Part shown: positions 1-8,974 of the stretch, in pieces
Layout of the letters: each line of letters opens with the position of its first letter
Numbering within the stretch: the first letter of the stretch is position 1
Source: Brevundimonas aurantiaca
GTDB taxonomy: Bacteria; Pseudomonadota; Alphaproteobacteria; Caulobacterales; Caulobacteraceae
Direction of reading: 5' to 3'
NCBI RefSeq assembly: GCF_014199955.1
Contig: NZ_JACHOQ010000004.1
Coordinates: forward strand, 1 to 64,000
Length of the DNA: 64,000 bases
Translations under genes and position numbers: made by a program
Notes under the pieces: generated by a model
Database searches by the model: none
What the model saw: the letters and a program-made list of their open reading frames with translations, nothing else
Told to the model about the DNA's origin: nothing

Positions 1-79
1 TTTGCTCTTCCGTGAACCGTGATCGCTTCATTCTGTCCGTCCTTTCGAGGGGCGGACTCTAGCTATTCCTGGAGGAGTT

Positions 80-418
80 TCAGGGGGTCACGTCAGGGCC
101 GTCGATCGGGCGGCCGCCGTCGCGCGAGGGGGGCGTCGCGGTCCCGTTCATCAGGGCCACAGCCGCATCGCCGAACCCATAGCCCGGCCGGCTCTCCGAC
201 AGCACCACGCAATCCGAAACCCGGCCGTCGGCACGCCCAATGCATCGCAGTCGAACCCTGACGTCGTCCAAGACGGGCGCTGAGGATTGGGCCGCCGTCT
301 TGATCCCGCCAGACGTCTTGGGCTGGGCCTTCGCCAGATCGGCGGCGGGCGCCGGCGTCGAACTGAGGGCGGCAAGAGCGAACAGCAGGGCGAGGGGCAT
401 GGGCGAGTTCCTTCTCAC
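80..418 (-). CDS. Small exported protein with TonB C-terminal-like fold
   Basis: A 112-residue protein with a clear Sec signal peptide (residues 1-26, basic start, Leu/Ala core, ending ...APAADL). After a short linker it carries the pattern V-R-C-x(10)-DCVVLSESRPGYGFGDAAV, which resembles the second half of the TonB_C domain seen in many short Caulobacterales periplasmic proteins (DCxVxxESPxGxGFGxAAL). It has no membrane anchor or proline-rich linker, so it is not a functional TonB. It lies just downstream of crtW on the same strand and could be cotranscribed with it. A second ATG at 400 is also possible as start. Function unknown. Confidence 0.6.
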   Translation of the reverse strand: MRRNSPMPLALLFALAALSSTPAPAADLAKAQPKTSGGIKTAAQSSAPVLDDVRVRLRCIGRADGRVSDCVVLSESRPGYGFGDAAVALMNGTATPPSRDGGRPIDGPDVTP

Positions 419-504
419 CTATAAGGCCCTGAACGCGGCCGTGTTCCCTTCGTCGATACAAAGGTCGCCGAACAGGTCTTCGCGGCCCGCGCCCCAGCCC
501 TGGA

Positions 505-1248
505 TCAAGACTCGCCGCGCCACAGACGCCACCAGGGCCGCCAGGGGCTCAGATGGTGTTCGTGGTGGCGGCCGAAGTGGAAACAGGTGAGCAGGGAAAG
601 CACGGGGCCGTAGCCGCTGCTGCGGGCGTGGTGCGCGTCGGCGAACGGCTGGTCGGTGTGGCGGTGCGGCAGCCAGGTGCCGAAGGTGAAGAGCTGAAGC
701 GCTGAAAGCAGGGCCGGCGCGGCCCAGAAGGTCAGGAGATTGGCCGGCCGCGCCCCCAGGCCGAAGAGGGCGATCAGGACCAGGGCGGTCAGGACCGCCA
801 TCTCGCGCCAGCCGAAATAGGTGCGAAAGAAGTTCAGGAACCAGGGAAGGAAGGCGCGGGGCGCCGGGGCGTGAAAATCCGGGTCGTCGGCCGTGCCGGG
901 CGCGGCGTGGTGGGCGTGGTGCGCCGTCTTCAGCCGATCGAAGCGGAAGCCCGCATAGAGCCCCAGGGTCAGCCGGCCGACTGCGGCGTTCAGCCGCGGC
1001 CGTCCCGGCGCCAGGGAGCCGTGCATGGCGTCATGGGCGACGATGAAAAGGCCGACCGACAACCAGGTCTGGACCGCCACGATCGCCGGGGCGATCACCA
1101 GGGTCAACGGCCCCCATCGGTGAAAATAGACGCCGTAGACATGCAGAACCGCCCATCCCGCCACGATCATTCCCGCCAGGGTCAGACCGATCCAGGTCTG
1201 GCGCGGGACGGTGCGTGGCTCGGCGACGGCGGCGGTCATGGACTTCAA
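505..1248 (-). CDS. crtW: Beta-carotene 4,4'-ketolase CrtW
   Basis: A 247-residue membrane di-iron oxygenase that adds keto groups at C4/C4' of beta-ionone rings (beta-carotene to canthaxanthin, zeaxanthin to astaxanthin). The histidine clusters of the CrtW/fatty acid desaturase family are all present: HDAMH (about 72-76), HHAHH (about 110-114) and the late HFGRHHEHH cluster, separated by hydrophobic segments. Length is normal for CrtW. It is divergent from crtY across about 70 bp, so the two probably share a control region. The remaining crt genes are directly alongside, which makes the assignment secure. Confidence 0.95.
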   Translation of the reverse strand: MKSMTAAVAEPRTVPRQTWIGLTLAGMIVAGWAVLHVYGVYFHRWGPLTLVIAPAIVAVQTWLSVGLFIVAHDAMHGSLAPGRPRLNAAVGRLTLGLYAGFRFDRLKTAHHAHHAAPGTADDPDFHAPAPRAFLPWFLNFFRTYFGWREMAVLTALVLIALFGLGARPANLLTFWAAPALLSALQLFTFGTWLPHRHTDQPFADAHHARSSGYGPVLSLLTCFHFGRHHEHHLSPWRPWWRLWRGES

Positions 1249-1319
1249 TCTAGCCTATGCCGGCGTCGGAGGCATCCAGGCGGCTTGCCCGTCACGTCCG
1301 CCCGTGCCACCTGTCGCGG
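1249..1319. promoter_or_regulatory. Divergent crtW/crtY promoter region
   Basis: This 71-bp gap separates the divergent starts of crtW and crtY and must hold or overlap the promoters for both unless the crtY reading frame begins further upstream at 1257. No clear -35/-10 pair or regulator palindrome could be identified by eye. Confidence 0.4.
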
Positions 1320-2498
1320 ATGCAGGCCGCCGCCCCCGACAGTTCCGCGCCGGACCTTTTGCTGCTGGGGGGCGGTCTGGCCAACGGCCTTCTGGCCCTG
1401 CGCCTGTCCCAGGTCCGGCCCGAACTGGACGTGCGGATCGTGGAGGCGGCCGACCGGCTGGGCGGGGTTCACACCTGGTCCTTCTTCGAACCCGATCTGA
1501 CGCCGAGGCAGCGGGCGTGGATCGCGCCGCTGATCGCCCATAGCTGGCCCGGCTATTCCGTGCGGTTTCCCAAGGTCGAACGGCGTCTGGCGACCGGATA
1601 TTCCAGCGTGACGGCGGCGCGGTTCGCCCAAGCCGTGGACCGCGCCCTGCCGGGACGGATCATGACGGGCGTCTCGGTGGCATCGGCCGGGCCGACCGAG
1701 GCGGTTCTGGCCGACGGTCGGCGGTTGACGGCCCGGGCGGTGATCGACGGGCGGGGGCCGACCGGTGCGCCGGACCTGGCCCTGGGGTTTCAGAAATTCG
1801 TCGGCCTGGAGGTGCGGCTGACCGCGCCCCACGGGCTGAAGGAACCGATCGTCATGGACGCCTGCGTCGATCAGGCGGGGGGCTATCGTTTCCTCTATGT
1901 CCTGCCGTTCGACGACCGGACCCTGCTGATCGAGGACACCCGCTACACCGACGGCGACGACCTGGATCGCGACCTGTTCCGAACGGGCGTCAGGGACTAC
2001 GCCGCGCAGCGGGGCTGGGTCATAGAGACGGTTCTGCGCGAGGAGGAGGGGGTGCTGCCGGTCGCCCTGGACGGCGACATCGCCGCCCATCTGAAGCGGC
2101 TGGGGCCGACGGCGCTGAGCGGCCTGCGCGCCGGTCTGTTTCATCCGACTACCGGCTATTCCCTGCCGGACGCGGTGCGGCTGGCGGATCATCTGGCGGA
2201 GCGTATCGAAGCGGCGCCGGACGGCCCGGCCCTGGCCCAGGTCATCCGTCGCCATGCGCGCGACGTATGGGCGCAAAGAGGCTTTTATCGGCTGCTGAAC
2301 CGCATGCTGTTTCGGGCCGCGCGGCCGGATCAGAGGTACAGGGTGCTGGAGCGGTTTTACCGCCTGCCCCAGCCGCTGATCGAACGCTTCTATGCGGGGG
2401 AGACGACCTTGGGCGACAAGGCGCGGATCCTCAGCGGCAAACCCCCGGTGCCGATCGGCGCCGCCCTGACCTGTCTGGTCGAAAGAGGACGTGCGTAA
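1320..2498 (+). CDS. crtY: Lycopene beta-cyclase CrtY
   Basis: Cyclises both ends of lycopene to give beta-carotene. The 392-residue product has an N-terminal dinucleotide-binding motif (DLLLLGGGLANGLLALRL), the typical CrtY segment GGVHTWSFF followed by PLIAHSWPGY, and a C-terminal region with HPTTGYSLPDAV, all characteristic of bacterial CrtY. The ATG at 1320 gives the usual family length. The frame remains open upstream to an ATG at 1257, which would add 21 residues unlike the family. Its TAA overlaps the crtI start (TAATG), pointing to translational coupling in a crtY-crtI-crtB operon. Confidence 0.94.
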   Translation: MQAAAPDSSAPDLLLLGGGLANGLLALRLSQVRPELDVRIVEAADRLGGVHTWSFFEPDLTPRQRAWIAPLIAHSWPGYSVRFPKVERRLATGYSSVTAARFAQAVDRALPGRIMTGVSVASAGPTEAVLADGRRLTARAVIDGRGPTGAPDLALGFQKFVGLEVRLTAPHGLKEPIVMDACVDQAGGYRFLYVLPFDDRTLLIEDTRYTDGDDLDRDLFRTGVRDYAAQRGWVIETVLREEEGVLPVALDGDIAAHLKRLGPTALSGLRAGLFHPTTGYSLPDAVRLADHLAERIEAAPDGPALAQVIRRHARDVWAQRGFYRLLNRMLFRAARPDQRYRVLERFYRLPQPLIERFYAGETTLGDKARILSGKPPVPIGAALTCLVERGRA

Positions 2499-3979
2499 TG
2501 CGAGCAGCAGTGATCGGATCGGGGTTCGGGGGGCTGTCGCTGGCCATCCGCCTTCAGACGGCGGGGATTCAGACCACGGTCTTCGAGGCGCGCGACCTGC
2601 CTGGCGGCCGGGCCTATGTCTATAAGGACAAGGGCTACACCTTCGACGCCGGTCCGACCGTGATCACCGATCCGTCCGCGCTGGAGGAGCTGTTCGAGGG
2701 CGCGGGGCGCAAGCTGTCCGACTACGTCGAACTGCTGCCGGTCGCCCCCTTCTATCGGCTGTGCTGGGAAGACGGGGACGTCTTCGACTACGTCAACGAT
2801 CAGGACGAACTGGACCGTCAGATCGTCGCGCGCAATCCGGCCGACAAGCAGGGCTATCGCCGGTTCCTGGCCTATTCCCAGGACCTGCTGAAGGAAGGCT
2901 ATCTGAAGCTGGGCGCCGTGCCCTTTCTGGACTTCGCCAGCATGGTCAAGGCGGCGCCGGAGTTGATGCGGCTCCAGGCCTGGCGGTCGGTCTATGACAA
3001 GGTCGCCGGCTATATCCAGGACGAGCATCTGCGTCAGGCCTTCAGCTTTCACTCCCTGCTGGTGGGCGGCAATCCGTTCGCCACCTCATCGATCTACGCC
3101 CTGATCCACGCGCTGGAGCGGCGCTGGGGCGTTTGGTTCCCGCGCGGCGGCACCGGCGCCCTGATCCAGGCCATGGTGCGGCTGTTTCAGGACCTGGGCG
3201 GCGAAATCCGGCTGAACAGTCCGGTCGAGCGGATCACCCTGGCCAACGGGCGCGCCGACGGGGTGGTGGTCGGCGGCCAGGCCCTGGCCTTCGACATGGT
3301 CGCCTCCAATGCGGACGTGGTCCACACCTATCAGCGCCTGCTGGGCCAGGAGCCGCGCGGCCGCAGGGAGGGGGCGCGTCTGGCCGCCAAGCGGCATTCC
3401 ATGTCGCTGTTCGTCATCTATTTCGGTCTGAAGCGGGTCCACCCGGAGGTGCGCCACCACACGGTGCTGTTCGGTCCCCGCTACCGCGAGCTGATCGGCG
3501 AAATCTTCAAGGGGCCGGACCTGCCGGAGGACTTTTCCCTCTATCTGCACGCCCCGACCCGCACCGATCCGTCCCTGGCGCCCGAGGGATGCGACGCCTT
3601 CTATGTGCTGGCGCCGGTGCCGCACCTGGCCTCGGCCGACATCGACTGGGCGGTCGAGGGGCCGCGCTATCGCGACCGGGTCCTGGCCTATCTGGAGCAG
3701 CACTACATTCCCGGCCTGACCGCCGATCTGGACACCTGCCGCATCTTCACGCCCGTGGATTTCCGCGACCAGCTGAACGCCCACCAGGGCTCGGCCTTCT
3801 CGCTGGAGCCGATCCTGACCCAGAGCGCCTATTTCCGCGTCCATAATCGCGACGACCAGATCCCCAACCTCTATTTCGTCGGCGCCGGGACCCATCCGGG
3901 CGCGGGCGTGCCGGGGGTGGTGGGCTCGGCCAAGGCCACCGCCGGCCTGATGATCGAAGACGCGGGGCGGACCGCATGA
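2498..3979 (+). CDS. crtI: Phytoene desaturase CrtI
   Basis: FAD-dependent four-step desaturase converting phytoene to lycopene. The 493-residue protein begins with the FAD-binding Rossmann motif VIGSGFGGLSLAIRL. It ends with the bacterial phytoene dehydrogenase signature region (NLYFVGAGTHPGAGVPGVVG, then SAKATAGLMIED). The start ATG at 2498 shares one base with the crtY stop, and the crtB ATG overlaps the crtI stop, so the three genes form a tightly coupled operon. The frame is open upstream inside crtY, but family length and the TAATG overlap fix this start. Confidence 0.95.
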   Translation: MRAAVIGSGFGGLSLAIRLQTAGIQTTVFEARDLPGGRAYVYKDKGYTFDAGPTVITDPSALEELFEGAGRKLSDYVELLPVAPFYRLCWEDGDVFDYVNDQDELDRQIVARNPADKQGYRRFLAYSQDLLKEGYLKLGAVPFLDFASMVKAAPELMRLQAWRSVYDKVAGYIQDEHLRQAFSFHSLLVGGNPFATSSIYALIHALERRWGVWFPRGGTGALIQAMVRLFQDLGGEIRLNSPVERITLANGRADGVVVGGQALAFDMVASNADVVHTYQRLLGQEPRGRREGARLAAKRHSMSLFVIYFGLKRVHPEVRHHTVLFGPRYRELIGEIFKGPDLPEDFSLYLHAPTRTDPSLAPEGCDAFYVLAPVPHLASADIDWAVEGPRYRDRVLAYLEQHYIPGLTADLDTCRIFTPVDFRDQLNAHQGSAFSLEPILTQSAYFRVHNRDDQIPNLYFVGAGTHPGAGVPGVVGSAKATAGLMIEDAGRTA

Positions 3980-4908
3980 GCGACGCCGTCCTGGACCACA
4001 GCCGCCAGTCGATGGAGCAGGGCTCCAAGAGCTTTGCCGCCGCCGCCCGGCTGTTTCCGGCGGCCATCCGGGACGACGCCTGGATGTTCTACGCCTGGTG
4101 CCGCCATTGCGACGATGAGATCGACGGCCAGGTCCTGGGCCATGGGGCGGTCGGCATCGACCCGGTCCTGGCGGGGCGCAAACTGGTCGAACTGCGTGAA
4201 CGCACCGCCGCCGCCCTGGCCGGAGAGCCGCAGACGGACCCGGTCTTCACCGCCTTTCAGCGCGTCGCCGCCCGCCACGCCATTCCGGCAGAGGAGGCGA
4301 TGGACCTGTTGCAGGGGTTCGAGATGGACGTGGAGGGCCGCCGCTACGACACCCTGGAGGACACGCTGGACTACGCCTATCACGTCGCCGGCGTGGTCGG
4401 GGTGATGATGGCCCGGATCATGGGGGTTCAGGACGCGCCGACCCTGCGCCGCGCCCAGGACCTGGGCCTGGCCTTTCAGCTGACCAACATCGCCCGAGAC
4501 GTGGTGGAGGACGCCAGGGGCGGGCGGGTCTATCTGCCCGGCCAGTGGCTGGACGAGGCGGGCGTGCCGCGCGACCAGGTCGATCAGCCCCGGCACCGTC
4601 AGGCTGTCGCCCGCACCGCCCAGCGGTTGGTGGCGGCGGCGGAGCCCTATTACGCCTCGGCGCGCTGGGGCTTGCGCGATCTCAATCCGCGCTCGGCCTG
4701 GGCCGTCGCCACGGCGCGGGGCGTCTATCGCGCCATCGGCCGCCACGTCTCGCGCTCGGGCGCCACGGCCTGGGACGGCCGGACCTCGGTCGACAAGGCG
4801 GGCAAGCTGGCCCTGGTGGGGCGCGGGGCACTGATCACCCTGTGGTGCAAGACCCTGGACGCCTGGCGTGAACCGCCGCCGCGCCCGGCCCTGTGGACCC
4901 ACATCTGA
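3976..4908 (+). CDS. crtB: Phytoene synthase CrtB
   Basis: Condenses two geranylgeranyl diphosphates to phytoene, the committed carotenoid step. The 310-residue protein has both Asp-rich Mg-diphosphate motifs of squalene/phytoene synthases: AWCRHCDDEID near residues 36-46 and NIARDVVEDARGGRVYLP in the second half (about 174-191). It overlaps crtI by the ATGA arrangement and is the last gene of the crtYIB operon. It is convergent with the exporter permease with only six bases between stops. Confidence 0.95.
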   Translation: MSDAVLDHSRQSMEQGSKSFAAAARLFPAAIRDDAWMFYAWCRHCDDEIDGQVLGHGAVGIDPVLAGRKLVELRERTAAALAGEPQTDPVFTAFQRVAARHAIPAEEAMDLLQGFEMDVEGRRYDTLEDTLDYAYHVAGVVGVMMARIMGVQDAPTLRRAQDLGLAFQLTNIARDVVEDARGGRVYLPGQWLDEAGVPRDQVDQPRHRQAVARTAQRLVAAAEPYYASARWGLRDLNPRSAWAVATARGVYRAIGRHVSRSGATAWDGRTSVDKAGKLALVGRGALITLWCKTLDAWREPPPRPALWTHI

Positions 4909-4914
4909 CGGCGC

Positions 4915-5982
4915 TCAGCGCCCGGCGCGTCTGTGCTCCATCATCACGGCCAGGGCGATCCCGGCCAGACCCACGCCGCCCAGGGCGGCCCAGCCGGCCA
5001 GGACCCCGGCGTTGAAGTCGCCGCGCCAGATCAGGGCCTGATAGGTCTCCACGGCCCAGGCATGGGGCGTGATCCAGCCCAGGGCGCGGAAGGCTTCGGG
5101 CATCAGGAAGCGCGGCGCCATCGACCCGCCCAGGGCCGCCAGCAGCAGGGCGACGAAGGTGGTCAGGGGCTGGGCCTGTTCGCGCGACCGACAGGCCGCC
5201 GTCAGGGCCAGGGCCACCCCCGCCGCGCACAGGGCGACCAGGGCGGCGGTCAGGAGCGCCGCCGCCGCCTGCCAAAACGCAAGATCCGGCAGCCGAGGCC
5301 AGGCCGCCAGGAAGACGGCCGCCGACTGCATCAGGCCGACCGTCGTCAGCCAGATCGCCCGTCCCGCCAGTATGGGCGCCGTCCCGCCCCGCGCCAGGGC
5401 CAGCCGCGCCTGCAGGCCCGAGCGCCGTTCGTCCAACCCGCCCATGGCGCCGTGCATGGCGGCGAAGAAGACGAACATCACGCTGACCGCCCCGGCGTAA
5501 TAGGCGGCCTGGACGTCGCCCTGCGGCCCGACCTGGCGGATCGAGACCGCGCGCGACGGGGGCGCGGGCCGGCCGGCCAGGGCCGCCGCCATGGGAACCA
5601 GCCGCGCCTGGAGCGCCGCCGCCGCCACGTCTCGACCCGCCGCCGACACCACCGTCACCTGGGGCGCGCCTGCCTCGTCGCGGGTGATCAGAACGCCGGC
5701 GTCGGCGCGGCCGTCGATCACGGCCCGCTCCACCGCCTGGACGTCGTCCAGACGGCGAAGGCGCGGCCCCAGATCCCGCGACAGGGCGTCGCCGACGGCG
5801 GCCGTGGCCGGGGTGTGCGCCGCATCGAGCAGGGCCACGCTGGCGTCGATGTCGCCACGCGCCCCCGCGCCGAAGACGGCGGCGAACAGCAGATAGACCA
5901 GGGGCGGCAAAACCAGGGTCAGGGCCATGCCCGAACGGTCCCGCCAGAAGCCGCGCGCCCAGGCGCCCGCCACCGCCATCAT
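4915..5982 (-). CDS. ABC-2 type transporter permease in the crt cluster
   Basis: A 355-residue integral membrane protein with the ABC-2 exporter layout: one N-terminal helix (about 19-38), a large soluble loop (about 40-195), then five or six hydrophobic helices ending near MMEHRRAGR. The start ATG (ATGATG, 5982 or 5979) overlaps the stop of the ATPase gene, so the two are translationally coupled. The ATPase in turn overlaps crtE, placing an exporter in the same transcription unit as GGPP synthase. The substrate is not evident. Transport of carotenoids or their glycosides, or a drug-type efflux role, is only a guess. Confidence 0.82.
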   Translation of the reverse strand: MMAVAGAWARGFWRDRSGMALTLVLPPLVYLLFAAVFGAGARGDIDASVALLDAAHTPATAAVGDALSRDLGPRLRRLDDVQAVERAVIDGRADAGVLITRDEAGAPQVTVVSAAGRDVAAAALQARLVPMAAALAGRPAPPSRAVSIRQVGPQGDVQAAYYAGAVSVMFVFFAAMHGAMGGLDERRSGLQARLALARGGTAPILAGRAIWLTTVGLMQSAAVFLAAWPRLPDLAFWQAAAALLTAALVALCAAGVALALTAACRSREQAQPLTTFVALLLAALGGSMAPRFLMPEAFRALGWITPHAWAVETYQALIWRGDFNAGVLAGWAALGGVGLAGIALAVMMEHRRAGR

Positions 5983-6926
5983 GACGAGGCGTCCGACAGA
6001 TGGGCGACCAGGTCGTCCAGGCCGGGGCGACGCACGGCGACCTCGCCCCCCTCGGCGTCCGCCTCGGGCGAAACCCTCTGGGCCGCGCCCAGGGCGTCCT
6101 CGCACAGCAGCCGCCATTCCAGCCCGTCCTTGGAGGGCGCCAGACCCGACTGGGCGAACCGGCTCGCGGCCAGGCGCGAGGCGGGCCGCGGCAGTTTGAC
6201 GACCAGCAGCCGCGCCAGGCCGAAGGCCTGACGCAGCAGGGCCTTGGGCGGTCCTTCCGCCAGCAGCCGGCCCTGGGCCAGGACGCCGATCCGATCGGCC
6301 GTCTCGGAGACGAAGGCCTCGTCGTGGCTGATCAGCAGACAGCCGGCGCCCGCCTGGACCGTCTCGCGCAGGGCGGACGACAGGACGACGCGGGCGGCGG
6401 CGTCCACCCCTTCGGTCGGTTCGTCGGCGATCAGCAGGCGCGGGCGCCCGACCAGGGCGGCGCTGAGGTTGGCGCGCCGACGCCATCCGCCCGACAGTGA
6501 ATGAACCGGCTCGTCCGCCCTGGGGGCGCATCCGGTCAGGGCCAGGGCCCGCTCCACCGCCGCAGGGCGGTTGGAACGGGGAAGGCCGCACAGGGCCGCG
6601 ACCGCCGCGACGTTCTCGCGCGGCGTCAGGGCGGGAAAGAGGGCGCAGTCCTGGGGCGCAAGGCCGATGCGTCCGCGACGGGGCGCGCCTTCGCCGGCCG
6701 TCGCCCGCCCGCGCCGGACGGGGATCAGGCCGCAGGCCACCCGAGCCGCCGTGGACTTGCCCGCCCCGTTCGGACCCAGCAGGGCGTAAACCTCTCCGGC
6801 CGCGACGGTCAGGTTGAAATCGCGCAGCACCGGCCCTTCGCCGTAGCCCGCCTCGACGTCCTTCAGAACCAGCGCCGGCGCGACGCTAGCGTCCAAGTTC
6901 GGCCTGCCGGAAGAGATGAAGGACAT
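5979..6926 (-). CDS. ABC transporter ATP-binding protein in the crt cluster
   Basis: A 315-residue ATPase, partner of the ABC-2 permease immediately downstream. It has Walker A GPNGAGKST (about 52-60), signature LSGGW with RRRANLS following, and Walker B LLIADEPTEGVD with the switch histidine in LLISHDEAF. The last 80 residues are a poorly conserved extension. The ATG at 6926 would overlap the end of crtE by 41 bases. A TTG at 6896 (11-base overlap) is an alternative start that still keeps the whole nucleotide-binding domain. The order crtE-ATPase-permease suggests coexpression with carotenoid synthesis. Confidence 0.85.
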   Translation of the reverse strand: MSFISSGRPNLDASVAPALVLKDVEAGYGEGPVLRDFNLTVAAGEVYALLGPNGAGKSTAARVACGLIPVRRGRATAGEGAPRRGRIGLAPQDCALFPALTPRENVAAVAALCGLPRSNRPAAVERALALTGCAPRADEPVHSLSGGWRRRANLSAALVGRPRLLIADEPTEGVDAAARVVLSSALRETVQAGAGCLLISHDEAFVSETADRIGVLAQGRLLAEGPPKALLRQAFGLARLLVVKLPRPASRLAASRFAQSGLAPSKDGLEWRLLCEDALGAAQRVSPEADAEGGEVAVRRPGLDDLVAHLSDASS

Positions 6927-7782
6927 AGGTCGTCAGGGGGCTGTCGTGCCCGACCGCCTCGGCCGCCCGGGCCAGTGACTGGCGCACCCCGGCGCGGACC
7001 CGGCCTTCGCCCCACAGGTCCACGAAGGTGGTCACGCCCTGATCCTGACCCACGTCCTTGCCCAGGGCCTCGCTCGTCGAACAGGCGTCCATCAGGTCGT
7101 CGCAAAGCTGGAAGGCGAAGCCGACCGCCTCGCCGAAGGCGGCGAGACGCGCCAGGTCGTCCGCATCGCCGCCGCCCATCCGGCCGCCGCCCCGCGCGGC
7201 CGCGACGAACAGGGCGCCGGTCTTCAGATCGTTGATCCGACGCAGGGCGACCACGTCGCGCTGAACGGGATCGTCGCGCAGATCGCGCATCTGGCCCTCG
7301 GCCAGGCCGTCGAAGCCGATCGCCTGCGTCAAATCGTCCAGGGCGCCCAGCCGCGCCTCCGCCGGCGCCCGGCTTTGCAGAATCAGCCGGGTCGATTGGT
7401 TCAAAAGGGCCACGGCCGCCAGCACGGCCGCATCCTCGCCGTGGCGGCGGTGCAGGGTCGGCTGACCGCGCCGCAAGGCCGCATCATCCATACAGGGCAG
7501 GTCGTCCAGAACCAGGGAGGCGGCGTGGGCCATTTCGACCGCGCAACCGAAATCCAGGGCGTCCTCGGCCCGCCCGCCGACGTGCGCGGCGGCCAACATG
7601 GCCACGACCGGCCTGACCCGCTTGCCCGGTCCCAGCAGGGCCTCGCGCGCGGCGAGGGCTAAAAGACCGTCCGATGAGGGCGCCGTCTCGGCCAGCCGGT
7701 CCTGCACCAGGCCACGCAGATTCTCGGGCGACTGAGGTTCGGGGTCCGACACGGGCTGGGGCCTTAAGCCGACGATCGCCAT
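6886..7782 (-). CDS. crtE: Geranylgeranyl diphosphate synthase CrtE
   Basis: Trans-prenyltransferase making GGPP for CrtB. The 298-residue product carries the first Asp-rich motif DDLPCMDD with the following LRRGQPTLH. The second Asp-rich motif is QLCDDLMD, and the GKRVRP loop that binds diphosphate is also present. The start ATG at 7782 is preceded by AGGAGA at good spacing, so the longer open frame upstream is rejected. It is divergent from idi, the enzyme supplying its DMAPP substrate, over a 139-bp gap. Confidence 0.93.
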   Translation of the reverse strand: MAIVGLRPQPVSDPEPQSPENLRGLVQDRLAETAPSSDGLLALAAREALLGPGKRVRPVVAMLAAAHVGGRAEDALDFGCAVEMAHAASLVLDDLPCMDDAALRRGQPTLHRRHGEDAAVLAAVALLNQSTRLILQSRAPAEARLGALDDLTQAIGFDGLAEGQMRDLRDDPVQRDVVALRRINDLKTGALFVAAARGGGRMGGGDADDLARLAAFGEAVGFAFQLCDDLMDACSTSEALGKDVGQDQGVTTFVDLWGEGRVRAGVRQSLARAAEAVGHDSPLTTYVLHLFRQAELGR

Positions 7783-7921
7783 ACGGGTCTCCTGATGTCC
7801 TTCGACAGTCGCGTTGCGACCCTGGGCTGACGCATTATGATCACATACGGCATCACGACTGCGTCGGATGCAACCCGCCAGAGCATGATCGTTTCGGAGG
7901 GAACCGCTAGGAGCGTTTGCG
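7783..7921. promoter_or_regulatory. Divergent crtE/idi promoter region
   Basis: The 139-bp region between divergent crtE and idi. On the plus strand TTGCGA (7814-7819) and TATGAT (7836-7841) are 16 bp apart and make a plausible sigma-70 type promoter for idi. An AGGAG ribosome site lies just before the idi ATG. The region is visibly less GC-rich than its neighbours. The assignment is by eye only. Confidence 0.45.
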
Positions 7922-8974
7922 ATGCCCACCCCCGACGACGCCCTGATCCGACGCAAGGACGAACACATCGACCACGTGCGGGCCGGACGGGGTCTCAGCG
8001 GCGCGTCCTCGGGACTGGAGGCGGTGCGTTTCGTCCATGACGCCTTGCCGGACCTGGCCCTGGACCAGATCGACCTGTCCGCCCGTTTCCTGGGGCGGCG
8101 GCTGAACCTGCCCTTCCTGATCAGTTCGATGACCGGCGGCCCGTCGCGGGCCGAGGCGATCAATGCGCGGCTGGCCGAGGCGGCCCAGGCCCTGGGCGTG
8201 GCCCTGGCGGTCGGCTCCCAGCGCGTCGCCCTGGAGACGGCCGGCGGGTCCGGCGGCTCGGGCTTGGGGCCGGATCTGCGCCGCCGGGCGCCCGACGCCC
8301 TGATCCTGGCCAATCTGGGGGCGGTGCAGTTCGCCCTGGGCTATGGGGTGGACGAGGCGCGCCGGGCCATGGAGATGATCGGCGCCGACGCCCTGATCCT
8401 GCATCTGAATCCGCTTCAGGAAGGCGTCCAGCCCGAGGGCGACCGCGACTGGCGCGGCGTGGCCCAGGGGATCGAGCGGATCGCCGCCGCCTTTCCGGGC
8501 CAGGTGGTGGTCAAGGAGACCGGCGCCGGCCTGTCGGCCGCCGTCGCCCGGCGCCTGGCCGACATGGGCGTCGCGGCCCTGGACGTGGCGGGGGCGGGCG
8601 GCACCAACTGGGGCCTGATCGAAGGGGCGCGGGCCACCGGCGGGCGGGCCGAGGCCTTGGCCGCCCCCTTCGCCGACTGGGGGGTGCCGACGGCCCGCAG
8701 CCTCCGCGACTGCGCCCAGGCCGCCCCGGACCTGGGGCTGATCGGCTCGGGCGGGATCAAGGACGGTCTGGATGCGGCCCGCGCCGTCCGCCTGGGGGCC
8801 GATCTGGTCGGCCAGGCCGCCGGGGTGCTGGAGGCGGCCCTGACCTCGACCCAGGCGGTGGTCGATCATTTCGAGCTGATGGCGGCCCAGCTGCGGCTCG
8901 CCTGTTTCTGCACGGGCTCCGCCGATCTGGCGGCCCTCGCTCAGGCGCCGCTGCTGGAAGAGCCCCGCTTCTGA
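7922..8974 (+). CDS. idi: Type II isopentenyl-diphosphate delta-isomerase
   Basis: FMN- and NADPH-dependent isomerase interconverting IPP and DMAPP, the C5 building blocks for CrtE. The 350-residue protein begins with the type II hallmark RRKDEHIDH. It contains LPFLISSMTGG, the substrate-site segment LHLNPLQE, KETGAG, and the FMN/phosphate-binding GSGGI near the C-terminus. It is unrelated to the type I (Nudix) enzyme. The end of the gene overlaps the 3' end of crtZ on the other strand by 34 bases. Confidence 0.94.
   Translation: MPTPDDALIRRKDEHIDHVRAGRGLSGASSGLEAVRFVHDALPDLALDQIDLSARFLGRRLNLPFLISSMTGGPSRAEAINARLAEAAQALGVALAVGSQRVALETAGGSGGSGLGPDLRRRAPDALILANLGAVQFALGYGVDEARRAMEMIGADALILHLNPLQEGVQPEGDRDWRGVAQGIERIAAAFPGQVVVKETGAGLSAAVARRLADMGVAALDVAGAGGTNWGLIEGARATGGRAEALAAPFADWGVPTARSLRDCAQAAPDLGLIGSGGIKDGLDAARAVRLGADLVGQAAGVLEAALTSTQAVVDHFELMAAQLRLACFCTGSADLAALAQAPLLEEPRF

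Noticed and set aside
1245..2276. Long open frame antisense to crtY
   Set aside because: Shadow frame of a high-GC gene; composition is Gly/Arg/Pro/Gln with no family motifs.
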